Assembly: GCF_001186125.1 (NCBI RefSeq)
Contig: NW_014040348.1
Span: 18,997 to 42,465, forward strand
DNA: 23,469 bases
Direction: 5' to 3'
Source: Sphaeroforma arctica JP610
Taxonomy: Eukaryota; Opisthokonta; Ichthyosporea; Ichthyophonida
Each line of letters opens with the position of its first letter. The stretch's first letter is position 1. A model generated the notes under the pieces. That model was not told the DNA's origin. It worked only from the letters and a program-made list of their open reading frames with translations, and searched no databases. Positions 1 to 10,657 of the stretch are shown here, in pieces. The position numbers and the translations under genes were made by a program.

Positions 1-609
1 AAAGCGCTCGAATAGGGGGTTCAACGCATCCTCCCATATAGGCGGAGCCCAGGCAATAATGTTCAGCCCATATGTAGCCGTGGATAGGATGAATGTTTTG
101 AACATCACCAGTCGGTTGCGGGGGTGTCACCAGCTGAAGCCATGGCAGCTATAAGCGCGGAAAAAGGCGATACCCAGTGACAATGCTGCAACCAGGGATT
201 CCATATGTCTAGCGAGGTTGATTCCTGGTACTCCGTGAGAGAGTGGGAACTCCAGGTATTTGGAGTGTTTCGGTTCGGCATATGTGGGCGCCAGTTTCAG
301 GGGGAGATAACGTGTGTTCCAAGGTGCGTCTGCAAGCGTCGGCGTGATAAGCTCACCATTTATACGGAGGGTTGGCGCCGCGTGTCGCAAGTCGGTAGAT
401 CGTACTCGGGGTTTAATGTCACCCTCTTCGAGGCCAGATTTGCGTCCCCACGCATCAATGTCATCTAAGAAGGGCTGGAGCGAAACCGATCGAGGGGCTT
501 GGATCCGTGTGTCATCGACAAATAAATAAGAGCGGAGGAGCTTGGGCCTAATACTGTACGCAAAAAATCTCGGCAGTTTAGCGCGGAAAAAAGAGGTTGG
601 TGGCATCAT
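1..609 (-). pseudogene. Non-LTR (LINE) reverse transcriptase fragment
   Basis: One reading frame runs from about 609 down to base 1, interrupted only by a TGA at 127-129, and continues off the window. About 30 residues in is an F-V-D-D-T motif, which matches the F/YADD catalytic motif of LINE RTs. It is followed by a W-G-x-x-x-G-L segment and, after the TGA, by a stretch reading FKTFILSTATYGL and ending in LFERF. That is the usual layout of the palm end, thumb and connection of LINE RTs, where L..FK.FI....YG is typical. An in-frame stop lies just upstream of 609, so the fingers and earlier palm are missing or frameshifted, and no endonuclease is visible. A dead copy is likely. The assignment rests on motif order, not on a database match. 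Confidence 0.7.
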
Positions 610-1865
610 TAATCAAATAATATGTATTCAACAGCGCAGTCATTTGAGCCTTGTATACAACTGCCCCCTTTTGAATATCTCGACGGACAACATATAAGCT
701 CGTGCGGAGTGGTAAGGCTTAGGCCCAACTGCATACCAGCTCACCTACTCTATTCCCGGGAGTACATTTAATGTCCAGAAGTTTCAAATAGCTTTCAATG
801 TGGTGCGGAATCATTGCGTGTTTATAAGTGCATTGCATAATACAGATGCTCATATGGAATTCTTAAAACAACGAATTGTTTTAACCATTGCAGATATATT
901 GGTGTAAGAGTCGTAGCACTGAGATTAGACAGCTGTCGGATATAATGAGGAAGCTGTGTCTTACGAAATGAAAGCCGAATTATTGTGTACCCACCCACCG
1001 TACAAACCAATGAAGAGCATTCGTGAGCATTGAAATATTCACGAGCTGGGAAACGGATGTGTACCTCGGTTTCGAATTCGACAGACTCAACATCCCCGGT
1101 ATTTTTCACTTACAATTCATGGAAATGTTTGTATGTATTTATTATATGATGTACAAATTGTGTAAATCAAGATTTCCGATTTCTATGTTGTCCTTCATGA
1201 AAGGAATATAATATTTCATCACTGCTTCCTAAAAACTAATAAGACAAAGCCAAAGTATGTTTACCACGAACTAATGCCTTTTCCCCCCTTCATATATCAA
1301 TGCCTTGACAGAGTTTGATTTAATCTGCTAATACAGTTCTGATATGTCATCTTGAAAACAATGAAAGTAGAGGAATCGTCGAACTCGTAGCGATGTAAAA
1401 GAGATTGAAGATTGGAACCACTTTGATATCCAATGACTATGGACATTACATAGCTGTTTCTAGTTATAAGTACTCTGTATCGTAGCCTATTCGATTTTTT
1501 CTTATTCAATACACGGATATTACTGTACATGTTGTGTATTGAAACCCGTGAATAATAATGATGTGAATAGAAATTATAATTTTCCATCATATTACCAGAC
1601 GCATGCCAAACCAGAATAGAGAACGCAAATCGATCGATAAAAAATGTATGTAACATACTATTCAAAGATTTGTCCAGGCCTGATAAATACTCTCAATTGT
1701 AAATTAACATAATTTAAAGCTCTATGCCATTCTGCACAGCACATCATGAATACACTTCCTCCAAAAAAAAAGTACTTATTTACCACAATATTGCACCAGG
1801 CAAGCAATCATATTAGCAATAGATTGTAGATTGAAAACAAAAAGTTGTGTTTTTGTAATGATCTA
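610..1865. other. AT-rich stretch, no recognised gene
   Basis: No known domain is seen. Two minus-strand open frames exist, 822-1109 (95 codons) and 1297-1665 (122 codons). The first contains a plausible peptide (EVHIRFPAREYFNAHE) and could be an exon, but neither has a recognisable motif. In DNA this AT-rich, frames of this size may arise by chance. There is an A9 run near 1764. The stretch separates the LINE fragment from element A and may include the lost 3' part of element A. Confidence 0.4.
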
Positions 1866-2460
1866 TCATTCTTGAAATTCAAGTATCAATATTTGTCCTA
1901 ATACTGAATCAGTGTACACGTGGTCCAGCCGTGGCACAGGTACTACTGTGGAGCCTGGAAGGTTGCAATGTACGTCAGGAGGTATGTTCGCGTTGGTATC
2001 TAAGAGATCTGTAAGTGACTTTATGAAACCTTCTTGTCCATACACAGGATCCTTTTCATGTGGCGTGAGGAGTGATTTCCATTTTGCATCTGTTGGTATT
2101 AGTGGATCGATTAATCCTGCTATGTATATATATGTGTGTGGTAGAATGTACATATCAAGAAGTGTTGGTGCCTTCATGTCAGGTAGATCTAATACTTTAT
2201 ACTTCAAAGCACCGAGATGTTTTCTACCTCCATAATTAATGTCACAAACTTCGGTTGACCCTGTGCGTTGTATTCTTGCATCTGTTTGTGCTAATTGTAT
2301 ATAAACCGGTTGCGCTCTGACGGAGAGATATTAATTATGTTATTACACTCTTGTCCATGCATGAGCGTTGTGCGCCGGAGTCTACTAGTGCATTGTATGT
2401 ATTGCCACTAATTTGTATGTCAATGTGTAAACGTTGGTCTCGTGGTGCGGGAATTAAGGA
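1866..2460 (-). pseudogene. Element A protease-region remnant
   Basis: A retroviral-type aspartic protease is readable on the minus strand. The peptide LVDSGAQRSC has its D-S-G active site at 2382-2374 and is preceded by a short beta-strand-like stretch (RLHIDIQISGNTYNA). After a frameshift around 2300 the reading resumes and stays open to 1866. It passes through a PHTYIYIAGLIDPLIP segment that fills the role of the second hydrophobic loop (DLIVGMSDLL) in elements B and C. No RT follows at lower coordinates, so the pol part is missing. The order after the zinc-knuckle gag is that of an LTR retrotransposon. Unlike B and C, element A keeps the standard DSG triad, so it belongs to another family. 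Confidence 0.72.
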
Positions 2461-2639
2461 TAAAGGTTGATAATTTAAATCATTTGCATTTACTAACAAC
2501 GTTTCTTCATCTGTATATACATGAGCCTGTCAGCCAGGTCAATCATATTTGCTTCCGCCCACCAGTTGTTTCAGAGTTCATCACCCTCTGTGACACCATC
2601 TACCTTGCCGGATGTGATGGACAGTCTTGCTATTTGCAC

Positions 2640-3930
2640 ATCCTTCTTGACTTGCTCATCAGCCTGCTTGGCCTGATTCGTAGCCTTCTTGGGACATAGA
2701 CTGAACCGATGTGGGGCCGGCATCTCCTTACAATAAAGACATGCACGCTTCTCACGCGCCCCTTTCTTCTCTTGTGTCTGTCCTGTTGGCTTAGTTTGAT
2801 TGGGTACACCGTTGTCCGGTTTGTGCCGCTTGTTTGTAGTGGTAGTTCTACTCTGAGCCTGGCCGTGGTTGGTTGCCTGTGCATTGTGTCGCTTGCGCTG
2901 CTCTCTTAGCTGCTTTCATATCATACGATCACCTTGCACTTTGGATGCCGCTCTTATATTTGACTCAGTCATAGTGTGAAACTTAGTATCGATATCCGAT
3001 AAGTGACCCTCACTCCCATCAGGTTGTATATCTGCCTTGATGAGAGCATCCACTTGCACTTGTTGTCCGTAATACATTAGTGCTTGGTATCTTTGGACTT
3101 TGAGAAGTTGAAAGTGTATGGGTTCTTTGTCTGAGTTGCGGCAACGCTCCTCTAGCATCTTCATTGTCTTCTGCGCACGCTCTGTGCGCCCTTCAACGTT
3201 CAGTGTCTTGTTCTGCATGTCATTGAGAAACTTCTTTAACAGATAGTCTACCGCATGAGGCCTGAGCCTATCAATAATCATTCTATTGAATTATTCAGGG
3301 TCCTTCAAATGTTTGGTCGTGTGCGTCTCAGAGTCTCTTATGTTATCGAGCAATGCCTAGGTCTTTTCCGTTGCGTCAGTAGAATCTAATAAGTTTCTCA
3401 CTAGTGCTGGGTACTGACACAGTGGCATGGACTTTGTTCAGAATAAGTCTCAATATTTCGTAGTGAATTCTATGATGTCTTCGTAATTTTCCATTCTGAA
3501 GTGACTATCCCTAGGGAGCTTTGAAAATTTTGAAGTCTTTAGTAGTTTTGCGAGGGCAGGTTTATTTATCTGGTCGCCTAAGCGTGAACGCATGAGCTCT
3601 AACTCACTAATGCAATGACTTATTTGAATGAGTTCATCTTCCTCATTGTCACCACAATCATTGACAGCTAAGTCATATCATCGTCTGAGTTCTTTGTCAA
3701 CAAGTGACATGCGTCGTTCTGGTTGTTGGTCATGAATGCCTACTCTCATCTTGTGTACAGTCGGTATAGGCACTGGTGTTGGTTGTTCCAATATGGTCAC
3801 AAACGTACTAACCAGAATACGATTACCTTGGCAGATGCTCTTGTCTATTGCTTGACGCATTGCTGAGGCTGGTATGGGTACGCCAGCCTGTGTAGGCTGG
3901 ACGGAACCACTGTCTAAGCTTGCCCCCCCC
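2640..3930 (-). pseudogene. Element A gag remnant with zinc knuckle
   Basis: Several minus-strand frames join into a gag-like protein with stops and frameshifts: 3930-3678, then about 3670-3450, 3281-2916, and about 2880-2640. Near its C-terminal end it has a CX2CX6HX4C zinc knuckle (CLYCKEMPAPHRFSLC, 2741-2694), a spacing slightly off the usual CX2CX4HX4C. A Lys/Gln-rich tail follows. Such knuckles bind the element's RNA in the nucleocapsid. The central part (3281-2916) is charged and probably helical, as in capsid C-terminal domains. Stops such as TGA at about 3460 and 3450 show that the copy is dead. It lies directly upstream of the protease remnant, in the gag-pro order expected. Confidence 0.7.
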
Positions 3931-4660
3931 TCATTGGGCTGACACTTGCGCCATCTGTGCCCACACCCTCTTCTTCACCACCACACACGCCTGCTCTGGT
4001 TGCCGTTGTCATCTTGAGATCTCTGTGATGGTGTGTGTGTATTGCGGGTTATTAGTAAAGATTCTTGCTATATTCTGTGCAAATCTGCGTTTCACCCCCC
4101 TTGTCTTTGGTAATAATTCGTATAAAAGAAATAAAATCTTGATCTATCTCACTTACTTTTATTGTGGTCTCGCTTTGCTATACTTCCGTTAAAAGTGTTG
4201 ACCTTCCTGTGTGATACGCTAGCTTGTTGCTTTGTTCCCTGTATGTTTGAGGGTTTAAATGATGTTTGTTAGTCAAGCCTATTTCGTCACGTGTGGACTT
4301 ACTTGTGTGTTTTTGTCAAATGAGAAATTATTTCCTCATGTGTGATCTTAATGAGATGTTCGGTCTCAGTGACGTCTCTGAAAAAGTTCGGTGCTGTTGA
4401 TGGCCCTTTTTATGTACCGAACATCCAGGCCTCAGTAGGCTGTGGCTTTGTTTGTGGTGTACCGAACTTTTGTGATTTATTCTGTTTGAATATTCTTATA
4501 TTGTTAGTCCGCTGTAGTTTATTCCGTTGAATATTTGTGAGTACCAAACTATTGTATTATTAGTCTGTTGTATACTTGTACTAGTGTATGTTTTAGTTTG
4601 TTGTATGCTTGCCTCTGTACTAGATGATGGTAGCATCCACCATCGGGGACCACAAGGACC
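3931..4660 (-). repeat. Probable leader or LTR of element A
   Basis: This stretch has no gene. It lies upstream of the element A gag in the sense of its minus-strand transcription, so it should hold the 5' leader and perhaps an LTR. On the plus strand it carries GTTCGGT at 4358-4364 and 4386-4392 and the inverse ACCGAAC at 4416-4422 and 4461-4467, with ACCAAAC at 4543-4549. Between 4495 and 4615 a loose repeat of TTAGT(C/T)(C/T)G(C/T)TGTA occurs three times. A hairpin (GATGGT...ACCATC) lies at 4626-4644. No second copy is present in the window, so LTR ends cannot be fixed. Confidence 0.35.
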
Positions 4661-4901
4661 AAAGCCCAAACGTAATAGAGTAACCGAGTAACATAAAACG
4701 TCTGAGTATACTTTGTCTAAGAGAATATAACATAAACATTGAGGCCGTTATATGATCGAAACCCGTTTCGCTTCTTTTCGCTTGTACAATTCATGTGAGC
4801 TTTTTGAGTCTATGTGCTAATACCACGTATAAGCCAACATTGTAATTTCCAAGCTCAGGGGGGGGGGGGCTATATAAAAATAACGGGTTCCTATTAGTAG
4901 T
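4661..4901. other. Spacer with G12 run and TATA-like sequence
   Basis: This is non-coding spacer between element A and the B LTR. It contains a run of twelve G at 4858-4869 directly followed by TATATAAAAA (4871-4880). The TATA-like run may be chance in AT-rich DNA. Confidence 0.35.
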
Positions 4902-5773
4902 TGCACAGTTAACGTATATTATAAACGTATAAACTTATAAACGTTTATACTATAATACTGTAATGCGTTTAACGAATTGGACATGGACAAGAACTGAGAA
5001 ATTCAAGATTCTGAACATGTGATAGTACCCAGTAGAGTATGGGACTCTACTGTGGACAATTAGGTGGTTTTCCAAATATAGATTGGTTTTTCCACTGAAA
5101 TTATAATTGTACATAATATAGGAACGACACCAATCTGACACCTGAAAATGACACTTTGGGAATCTCTAATTAATGGGAGTACCATGAGAGAGAGTCTCAG
5201 GCATGAAATGGTTGTTGGTACAAATATATGGTATAATTCGATAATGATCTCAGAGCAAGATAGTCCACTGAGAAAAGGACAGGATCAGAGTTGTTAGAAT
5301 TTAGGACAACATGGTTTTGATTCCTCCTAGCCAGCCAACTAGATGTGCCCGTTTATGCCTTAAATGGGATGGGGAGCTAGGTACCAAGTGATGGGGTTTA
5401 GGTACAGATGTATACTGCACCAGCTTGGTGTTTTGATTTTATTTTTATTTTCTTAAGTTGGACTTCGAGGTATTTTATTGGTTAGTTTGATTAGGTAATT
5501 GTTTCGAGGCGTGAAATGTACACTATGCGTCCAATGAAATGATATGTAGTCTTAGTAACTAAAACATAAATAAATCTAGACCGAAGTAGTGATTGATTAG
5601 AGCGGAGCATATAGACAATAGTCTAAGTCTAAAATCCCCTAATCTTTTGCTCATTACCAAGAGCTGAAGCTAAACTTATTTAACATTTTGCATTTTAACG
5701 TATTAACGTATTGTCTTATTAACATAAACGTCTTGGTATCGTATAGTCAGCCTAGAGGAGACCGACTTTTACA
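4902..5773 (+). repeat. 5' LTR of element B (left end uncertain)
   Basis: Bases 5359-5773 recur at 12624-13036. I counted about 16 substitutions and one 2-bp gap, roughly 96% identity. The shared end is GACCGACTTTTACA, after which the copies diverge, so the LTR ends CA at 5773. The left part is placed by comparison with the C LTR. Both have TATAAACG repeats near the start (4919-4949 here, including the perfect palindrome TATAAACGTTTATA at 4936-4949) and a shared block CAGCCAAC(T/C)AGATGTGCC (here at 5332). A TG at 4902 would give 872 bp. A 9-bp-stem hairpin lies at 5030-5052, an AATAAA at 5569 and a TATA-like CATATAGAC near 5609. The gag ATG follows 32 bases after the end. Confidence 0.75.
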
Positions 5774-6330
5774 TATTTTTAAGCTTATAATACGCTATCG
5801 ATATTATGACAAAAGGGAAAAATAAGGCAGAGAATGTAGCTAAGGCCGCAAACGTGAAAGGGTTTACTGTAGGCGATGAAAAGCAGAAAACACCCCCGGC
5901 ACCATCAGTGGAAGCTGAAGCAACTGAGATCCCGCCGGTACAACCGGTACCAACTCTGACTAAACGGAAACGTAAGAAGTTGGTTGACTCGGGTGTAGGT
6001 GCATCCGGAGGTAATGTGACTACGGAGCCACAGAAGCCACCAGCGAAGTAGGCAAAATATCGACAGGGAAAAGCTGAGAAAACGCAATCCTCGGAAAATT
6101 CAACTTCAGAGGAAGTGCGACATGCACTGGAATCATGTGTATCGTCCCCACCAGTGGACACGCGCACAGCACGTAGGCGAGATCCTACTTATCATATGAT
6201 AGCAAGGGATAGGAGAGCCTTCCTGAATAACTACCAACCAATGGTACATGAATTGAGTCCTACTAAGCAGCGGAAGAAAATGCAAGCCGCAGCGAAGGAT
6301 CAAAGCCATGGTGAATCAGGGAAGGATGAC

Positions 6331-6352
6331 TAAAAAACCCTAAAACCCTCGG
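6331..6352 (+). repeat. Telomere-like CCCTAAAA insertion in gag B
   Basis: The stretch TAAAAAACCCTAAAACCC interrupts an otherwise open gag frame and supplies its TAA stop (6331-6333). The same motif appears at the second gag break near 6950. It resembles the C-rich strand of TTTAGGG-type telomeres but is too short to be an array. Confidence 0.5.
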
Positions 6353-6723
6353 AGCCGATAGCACAAACACTGTTGAATCAACCCCAAATCGACGTATTGG
6401 AAGAACAACTGCGTTTCGTGGATATAGGTCCGAACGATGTGGACCATACCCTTCACCACCAGGACGACGATTCGAACACCAGGTTGGACTCACAATTCCT
6501 GCGCTTACCCAAAACACCACTCCGACCGGCTTGGCGACAAAACTTTGATTTGGGCCATCCATACCAGACTCAGATTGATATCCAGGAGGAGGGTCAACGA
6601 GAGTTGATCCGTCAGCGGGCCAACCGGGTATGGGTGTTTCGAAATACGTATGGAACGTACTTTCCGGACGCAATGAAGACCAAACCGGATGGTACCATCT
6701 CACCGAGGTATGTGAAGAATGCT

Positions 6724-6873
6724 GCGGTAAGAAAGTTTGGGTACGATTTGTTTAGGGATTCTAAATATTACAATAGGCTAATATCAATGAAAACTGACGC
6801 GGTAAGAAAGTTTGGGTACGATTTGTTTAGGGATTCTAAATATTACAATAGGCTAATATCAATGAAAACTGAC
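6724..6873 (+). repeat. Perfect 75-bp tandem duplication in gag B
   Basis: Two identical 75-bp copies (6724-6798 and 6799-6873) encode the same 25 residues twice, beginning AVRKFGYDLF and ending SMKTD. The unit is a multiple of three and keeps the frame. Perfect identity beside the many other lesions suggests that the duplication is recent compared with the element. Confidence 0.95.
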
Positions 6874-6925
6874 GAAGGTAAGCAAGCACGCAAACTTTTC
6901 CGTCAGTTTCAAAAGATACTACCGA

Positions 6926-6963
6926 AGGGTTTAGGGTTTAGGGTTTTCTAAAAACCCTAAAAC
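6926..6963 (+). repeat. Inverted telomere-like repeat at the gag frameshift
   Basis: The strand reads GGGTTTAGGGTTTAGGG, then TTTTCT, then AAAAACCCTAAAACC. Two to three TTTAGGG units thus meet inverted CCCTAAAA units, forming a near-perfect hairpin around 6950. The gag frame is lost exactly here (TAA 6949-6951, then a change of frame). Confidence 0.7.
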
Positions 6964-8465
6964 CAAATCCACCACCGGAAGGAAATCCACAGAGTGCCCC
7001 AGAGGTATTTCCGAAGGACAAACCGACCGAAGAGCCTAAACCTAATCAGGTGGAAGCTAGAAAATTTTTGTCGTCATTAGGAGACAGTTCGCCCCCAGCA
7101 ACTATCCCAACGACGACAAAAGATGCTGTCCCATCAGAAGCGTTCATTCACATTGAACAGGTCGATGGATCAAAGGATGAGACAGACAACTGACTGCATG
7201 GTCAGATGCAGTTAGAAAAGAAGCAATCAGATCACTCTAGTAGTGATCTGAAAATTGCTGAATTCACTGTTCAAATGAACAAGGCTGAGGCAGCTTCACT
7301 CGAGGCGATGGATCTTACGCACCTCCAGACTAAGATTGATTCAGAACTAAAAGTGATTCAGACCGAGAACGCTGTGGAAGGCAAGAAGTTTGCAAAGGAC
7401 ATAGGTAAACTACCAACGACATACAGATCTGATCGAAAGGACCGAAAGGATCCAATCCATACTAGCAGTCTGGCGTTGTTATCTAGGTCTTTGAGAGAGT
7501 TTGGACAGATTATGATTACAGCCAATCTACGGAAGAACCTATGGTTCGAACCAGTGCATCAGAGCTTTAAGCCGTCCTCTTACAAGTATAACAAGTTAGA
7601 GAAGGCGAAACAAGCGATCACTAAGCTGAAAACGTGGAAAGAGCAGAGTGAGATGATCGTCCACTTATTTTCGACGGACCTTCGACCGGAATTGCTTGTA
7701 TCGATCATAATACCACCGGAAGAAGGAACGCCGGTGTCCCACTACTTATTGGAGTTGGACACACACATGTCATAGGCACAGACACAGGAGATGTCACCTG
7801 ACAAATTATCCATGTGTGTACTATGGGTACAGACAATCTTTTGGTCAAACCTACATAGGAGAGATCAAGGGATCCTGTACGCTGATATGCATCAATCTTA
7901 CCCGAACAAGGTACGAGAGATCTCCATTGAAGGACCTACCTACGGCATAATAAAGCTAGCGGACTTAACCTGGGCTAAAATTTACTTGTGAGCGGATCAG
8001 ACGTTTACCAAACGCCCTAGTTCCGTGGTGAAAGTCACTAATGCTCAGAGGAAGGTCGGCGGCAATCTTACCGGGGGATCAGGCAATGTTCGAGACTCTT
8101 AGTCTACTAATGGAGGTCAGAAGGTAAACAAAGGGGGTGACAAGGGTGGCAATAAGAACAAAAATACAAATAGTTCTGAAAGCCACAAGAACAATGTCAT
8201 CCTTAAGGGTAACCAGACCAACAGAAATGGACCGCCGGCAAACAGCCCTAAGCCCAGGTATAGGGAGGTCAAGAACTGTAGTGAGACTGATTGCAATTGG
8301 CGAATGACCCAACATGAGCCGAATGGCAGATGGAATGGAAGGCACGCAGAAAGGTGTAAGCACTTTATCGAGAAGTGTGCCGACTGTACCGGGACTGGAG
8401 GTTACCACAAGCATACATGCAAGGTGAAACTAAAAGTTGAAGTTAAGTGACAAACATACCGGGTC

Positions 8466-9815
8466 TTGTCGCTAAGGCAAAAGGACGCACCTCAAGACGA
8501 GCGTGTAATCCTAGATATACGAGTTAACGGACATGAAATAAAAGCGTTGCTGGATCCGGGCTCGCAAATTTCATGTATATCCTCTAGATTCTGTAAAATA
8601 ACAGACGTAACTCGTAAGTCAGAGCCAACTATGTTGAAACTAGCTGATGAAAGAGAGATCACTTGCAGAGAAATGGCAATCGATCTTAGGTTTACATTGA
8701 CAGACCAACGTACTATAGTTACTAAGGCTGTCATATGTAACACTTCACCAGACTATGATCTCATAGTAGGTATGAGTGATTTATTGTCATTAGGTATCAC
8801 AATTACAGGCTTACCTACTAACATTGAACCACAGAAGGATCAGTCGGACGATAATTTGTTGAAACCGATATATAAACATTCGAAGACTGTGAAGAAGATG
8901 ATCCCTCACTTCACAAAGAAACTCAAGGACTTGATTTTCGAGAACGACAAGGTTCAGATCACTGACTGGGCTAAGTTCAAATTCAATAACGGATACGTTA
9001 GTCTAGACCTGACGAGAGTAGATTTCTCGAAGCTTAAGTGTCCTACACGTAACTATGCTGCATGGCGTCATGAGCAGGTCGTACAAGAACAGGTTAAAGC
9101 ATGGTTAGATGACGGAGTGATCGCAGTCAACTACAAGCCGACTCCCGTCAACCTAGCGCTTTTAGCCGTCGACCAATTCAACTCTGACGGGACGCTGAAG
9201 AAAGTTCGGGTGTGTTTGGATATGAGCCCAATTAACGCTTTGATACCGACACACAATTTTCGCTTACGAAGGATAAACGAACTACTCAGGCGCATGGAGG
9301 GAGCTAAGATATTCTCCACTATCGACCTGAAGCCGGGCTACCACCAGATGAAGATCTACAAACCACACCGGAAGTATTTCACCTTTACCTGGGAGGGTCA
9401 GCAATATTTGTTCAAAAGTGCCCCCTTTGGGTTACACATGTTACCTGCGTTCTTTCAACAAATTATGCAAGACTTGTTTAGGGACATGGATAATGTACAA
9501 GTATACATTGATGACATAGTGGTATTCACCAAAACCAAAGAGGAGCACGAAAGGGTTATGCGGGAGGTTCTAGACAGACTCAACAAGCACAAATTTAAGG
9601 TCAACAGTAAGAAATGTCACTTCGGTGTTAACGAGATTCAGCTGTTGGGTTACCGAGTATCCGGGGATGGAATCATGATCGATCCCGGGAAGGTCGACCA
9701 CTTGCTAGACTGGAGAACTCCTACCGCGGGTAAGGATGTCAACAGCATGTGCGGATTCGTCAACTTTATGTCTGACGGAGTACCACACCTTGTAATAGCC
9801 GGGCCTCCACATTAG
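8466..9815 (+). pseudogene. Element B protease and reverse transcriptase, 3' truncated
   Basis: A 449-codon open frame, in frame with the end of gag. The protease region (about residues 12-115) has LLDPGSQIS at 8550, with D-P-G at 8553-8561 where retroviral proteases have D-S/T-G, followed by YDLIVGMSDLLSLG. RT runs from about residue 150: VCLDMSPINALIP, FSTIDLKPGYHQ, an FG..M.PAFFQ motif and the catalytic VYIDDIVVF (YIDD at 9504-9515), then LLGYRVSGDG. The frame stops shortly after GFVNFMSDGVPHL, where a connection and RNase H would follow. Neither these nor an integrase is present. The cut abuts the C LTR at 9822. There is no start codon of its own; expression would be as a Gag-Pol fusion. 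Confidence 0.9.
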
Positions 9816-9821
9816 ACTCTA

Positions 9822-10529
9822 TGTTATAAACGTACTCTTAAGCAGTACGTAAACTATAAACGTACTCTTAATAGTACGAGGAACTTAAGATTCCTAAATG
9901 GTTTTTAACGGTTTTCCATTCCACATATCAGATATTTGGACTCGGCCATTAAAAGGCCCCAGTAAAATACCAAACATAAGATTTGGTCTAGTTCTATTAA
10001 TAGAACTATATTTACTTTCCCAATCTATTTATATCTGAATACTTCGGTAGCGAGATGGCTCAACCGAACATAGGTTTCTGAGGACTATTAGCGTTGCTTA
10101 GTTTATCCTCCGTTCAGCCAACCAGATGTGCCAGTCTGATGAAGGCTAAGTCGGTAATTCTTGATAAGTGGCAAGTTATTGGTTAATGCAATAACTATGG
10201 ACATCAGGTGTATTTTTTTCTTTCTTTCTAAAGATAGGATTTTGCGAGTCTCTCGGATTCGCCCCAACGAAACATACCAGAGTTTTTAATAAAGCGACAA
10301 CGAAACACTAAATAAAATCCCTTCGGCGAAAACAGTACTGAGAGGATTATATATAGGCAATGTCTCAGCCTCACAATCCCTCAGAGTATTGCTGTTTTCA
10401 CGAGGCATACCTAACTTTACCAAAAGACTCATTTCGGTTATTTACTTCGAATTTCACGATACTTAGACTTAACCTACGCGTTTAATTACTCTAAGGCGTT
10501 AATATCGCCTTGATAGACCGAATCTTACA
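9822..10529 (+). repeat. 5' LTR of element C (708 bp, TG...CA)
   Basis: It begins TGTTATAAACG and ends ATCTTACA, matching the B LTR end. It shares the CAGCCAACCAGATGTGCC block (from 10116) and a region around TTATATATAGGCAATGTCTCAGCC (about 10347) that aligns with CATATAGACAATAGTCTAAGTC in B, so this is likely the promoter TATA. AATAAA occurs at 10288 and 10311. The first 60 bases hold two copies of a TATAAACG hairpin repeat (9825-9849 and 9855-9878). A perfect 20-bp palindrome, TAGTTCTATTAATAGAACTA, lies at 9989-10008. No 3' partner is present. Confidence 0.7.
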
Positions 10530-10657
10530 CATTTTAAAGTTGGCAAAGGTATTAACTACTTAGACTACTTGAATGTAAAGGTAGATAACTACCACGAAAA
10601 TTTTCCTAAGCACAGTCATTCCTTAATAGAAAAAGACTGAAGTCATAAGTTAAGATT
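10530..10657 (+). other. Element C leader
   Basis: Short untranslated stretch between the LTR end and the gag ATG. The bases after the LTR (CATTTTAAAG) resemble those after the B LTR (TATTTTTAAG), so this is a plausible primer-binding region. I cannot assign the tRNA. Confidence 0.4.

Larger units (their letters stand above)
5806..8450 (+). pseudogene. Element B gag, broken by stops and a frameshift
   Basis: The frame opens with ATG (MTKGKNKAEN) and continues in frame past TAG at 6049 and TAA at 6331 to about 6950. There it shifts and continues to 8450 past TGA 7191, TAG 7773, TGA 7989, TAG 8100 and TGA 8448. The N-terminal third is Pro/Lys-rich and probably disordered. The part at about 7460-7760, with a FEPVHQSFKPSSYKYNK segment, looks like the structured core. 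The last part is Gly/Asn/Lys-rich and ends in a knuckle CADCTGTGGYHKHTC (CX2CX6HX3C, 8376-8420). The TGA at 8448 separates gag from pol in the same frame, so the ancestor may have made a single Gag-Pol. This copy is not functional. Confidence 0.75.

Noticed and set aside
5769-6167. 132-codon minus-strand open frame
   Set aside because: It is the shadow of the gag B N-terminal region and has no motif of its own.
6263-6703. 146-codon minus-strand open frame
   Set aside because: It is antisense to gag B, which has the homologous start and order seen in element C.
6926-6963. A true telomere or chromosome end
   Set aside because: Only two to three units, inverted, inside a retrotransposon gene with sequence continuing on both sides.
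7543-7556. TGGTTCGAACCAGT resembling a tRNA B-box
   Set aside because: It lies within gag B coding sequence, with no A-box or cloverleaf around it.
5806-8450. Stop-codon reassignment to explain the in-frame stops
   Set aside because: KMT5A reads through 655 codons without TAA, TAG or TGA and ends in TAA. The element stops occur with frameshifts, which fits decay.
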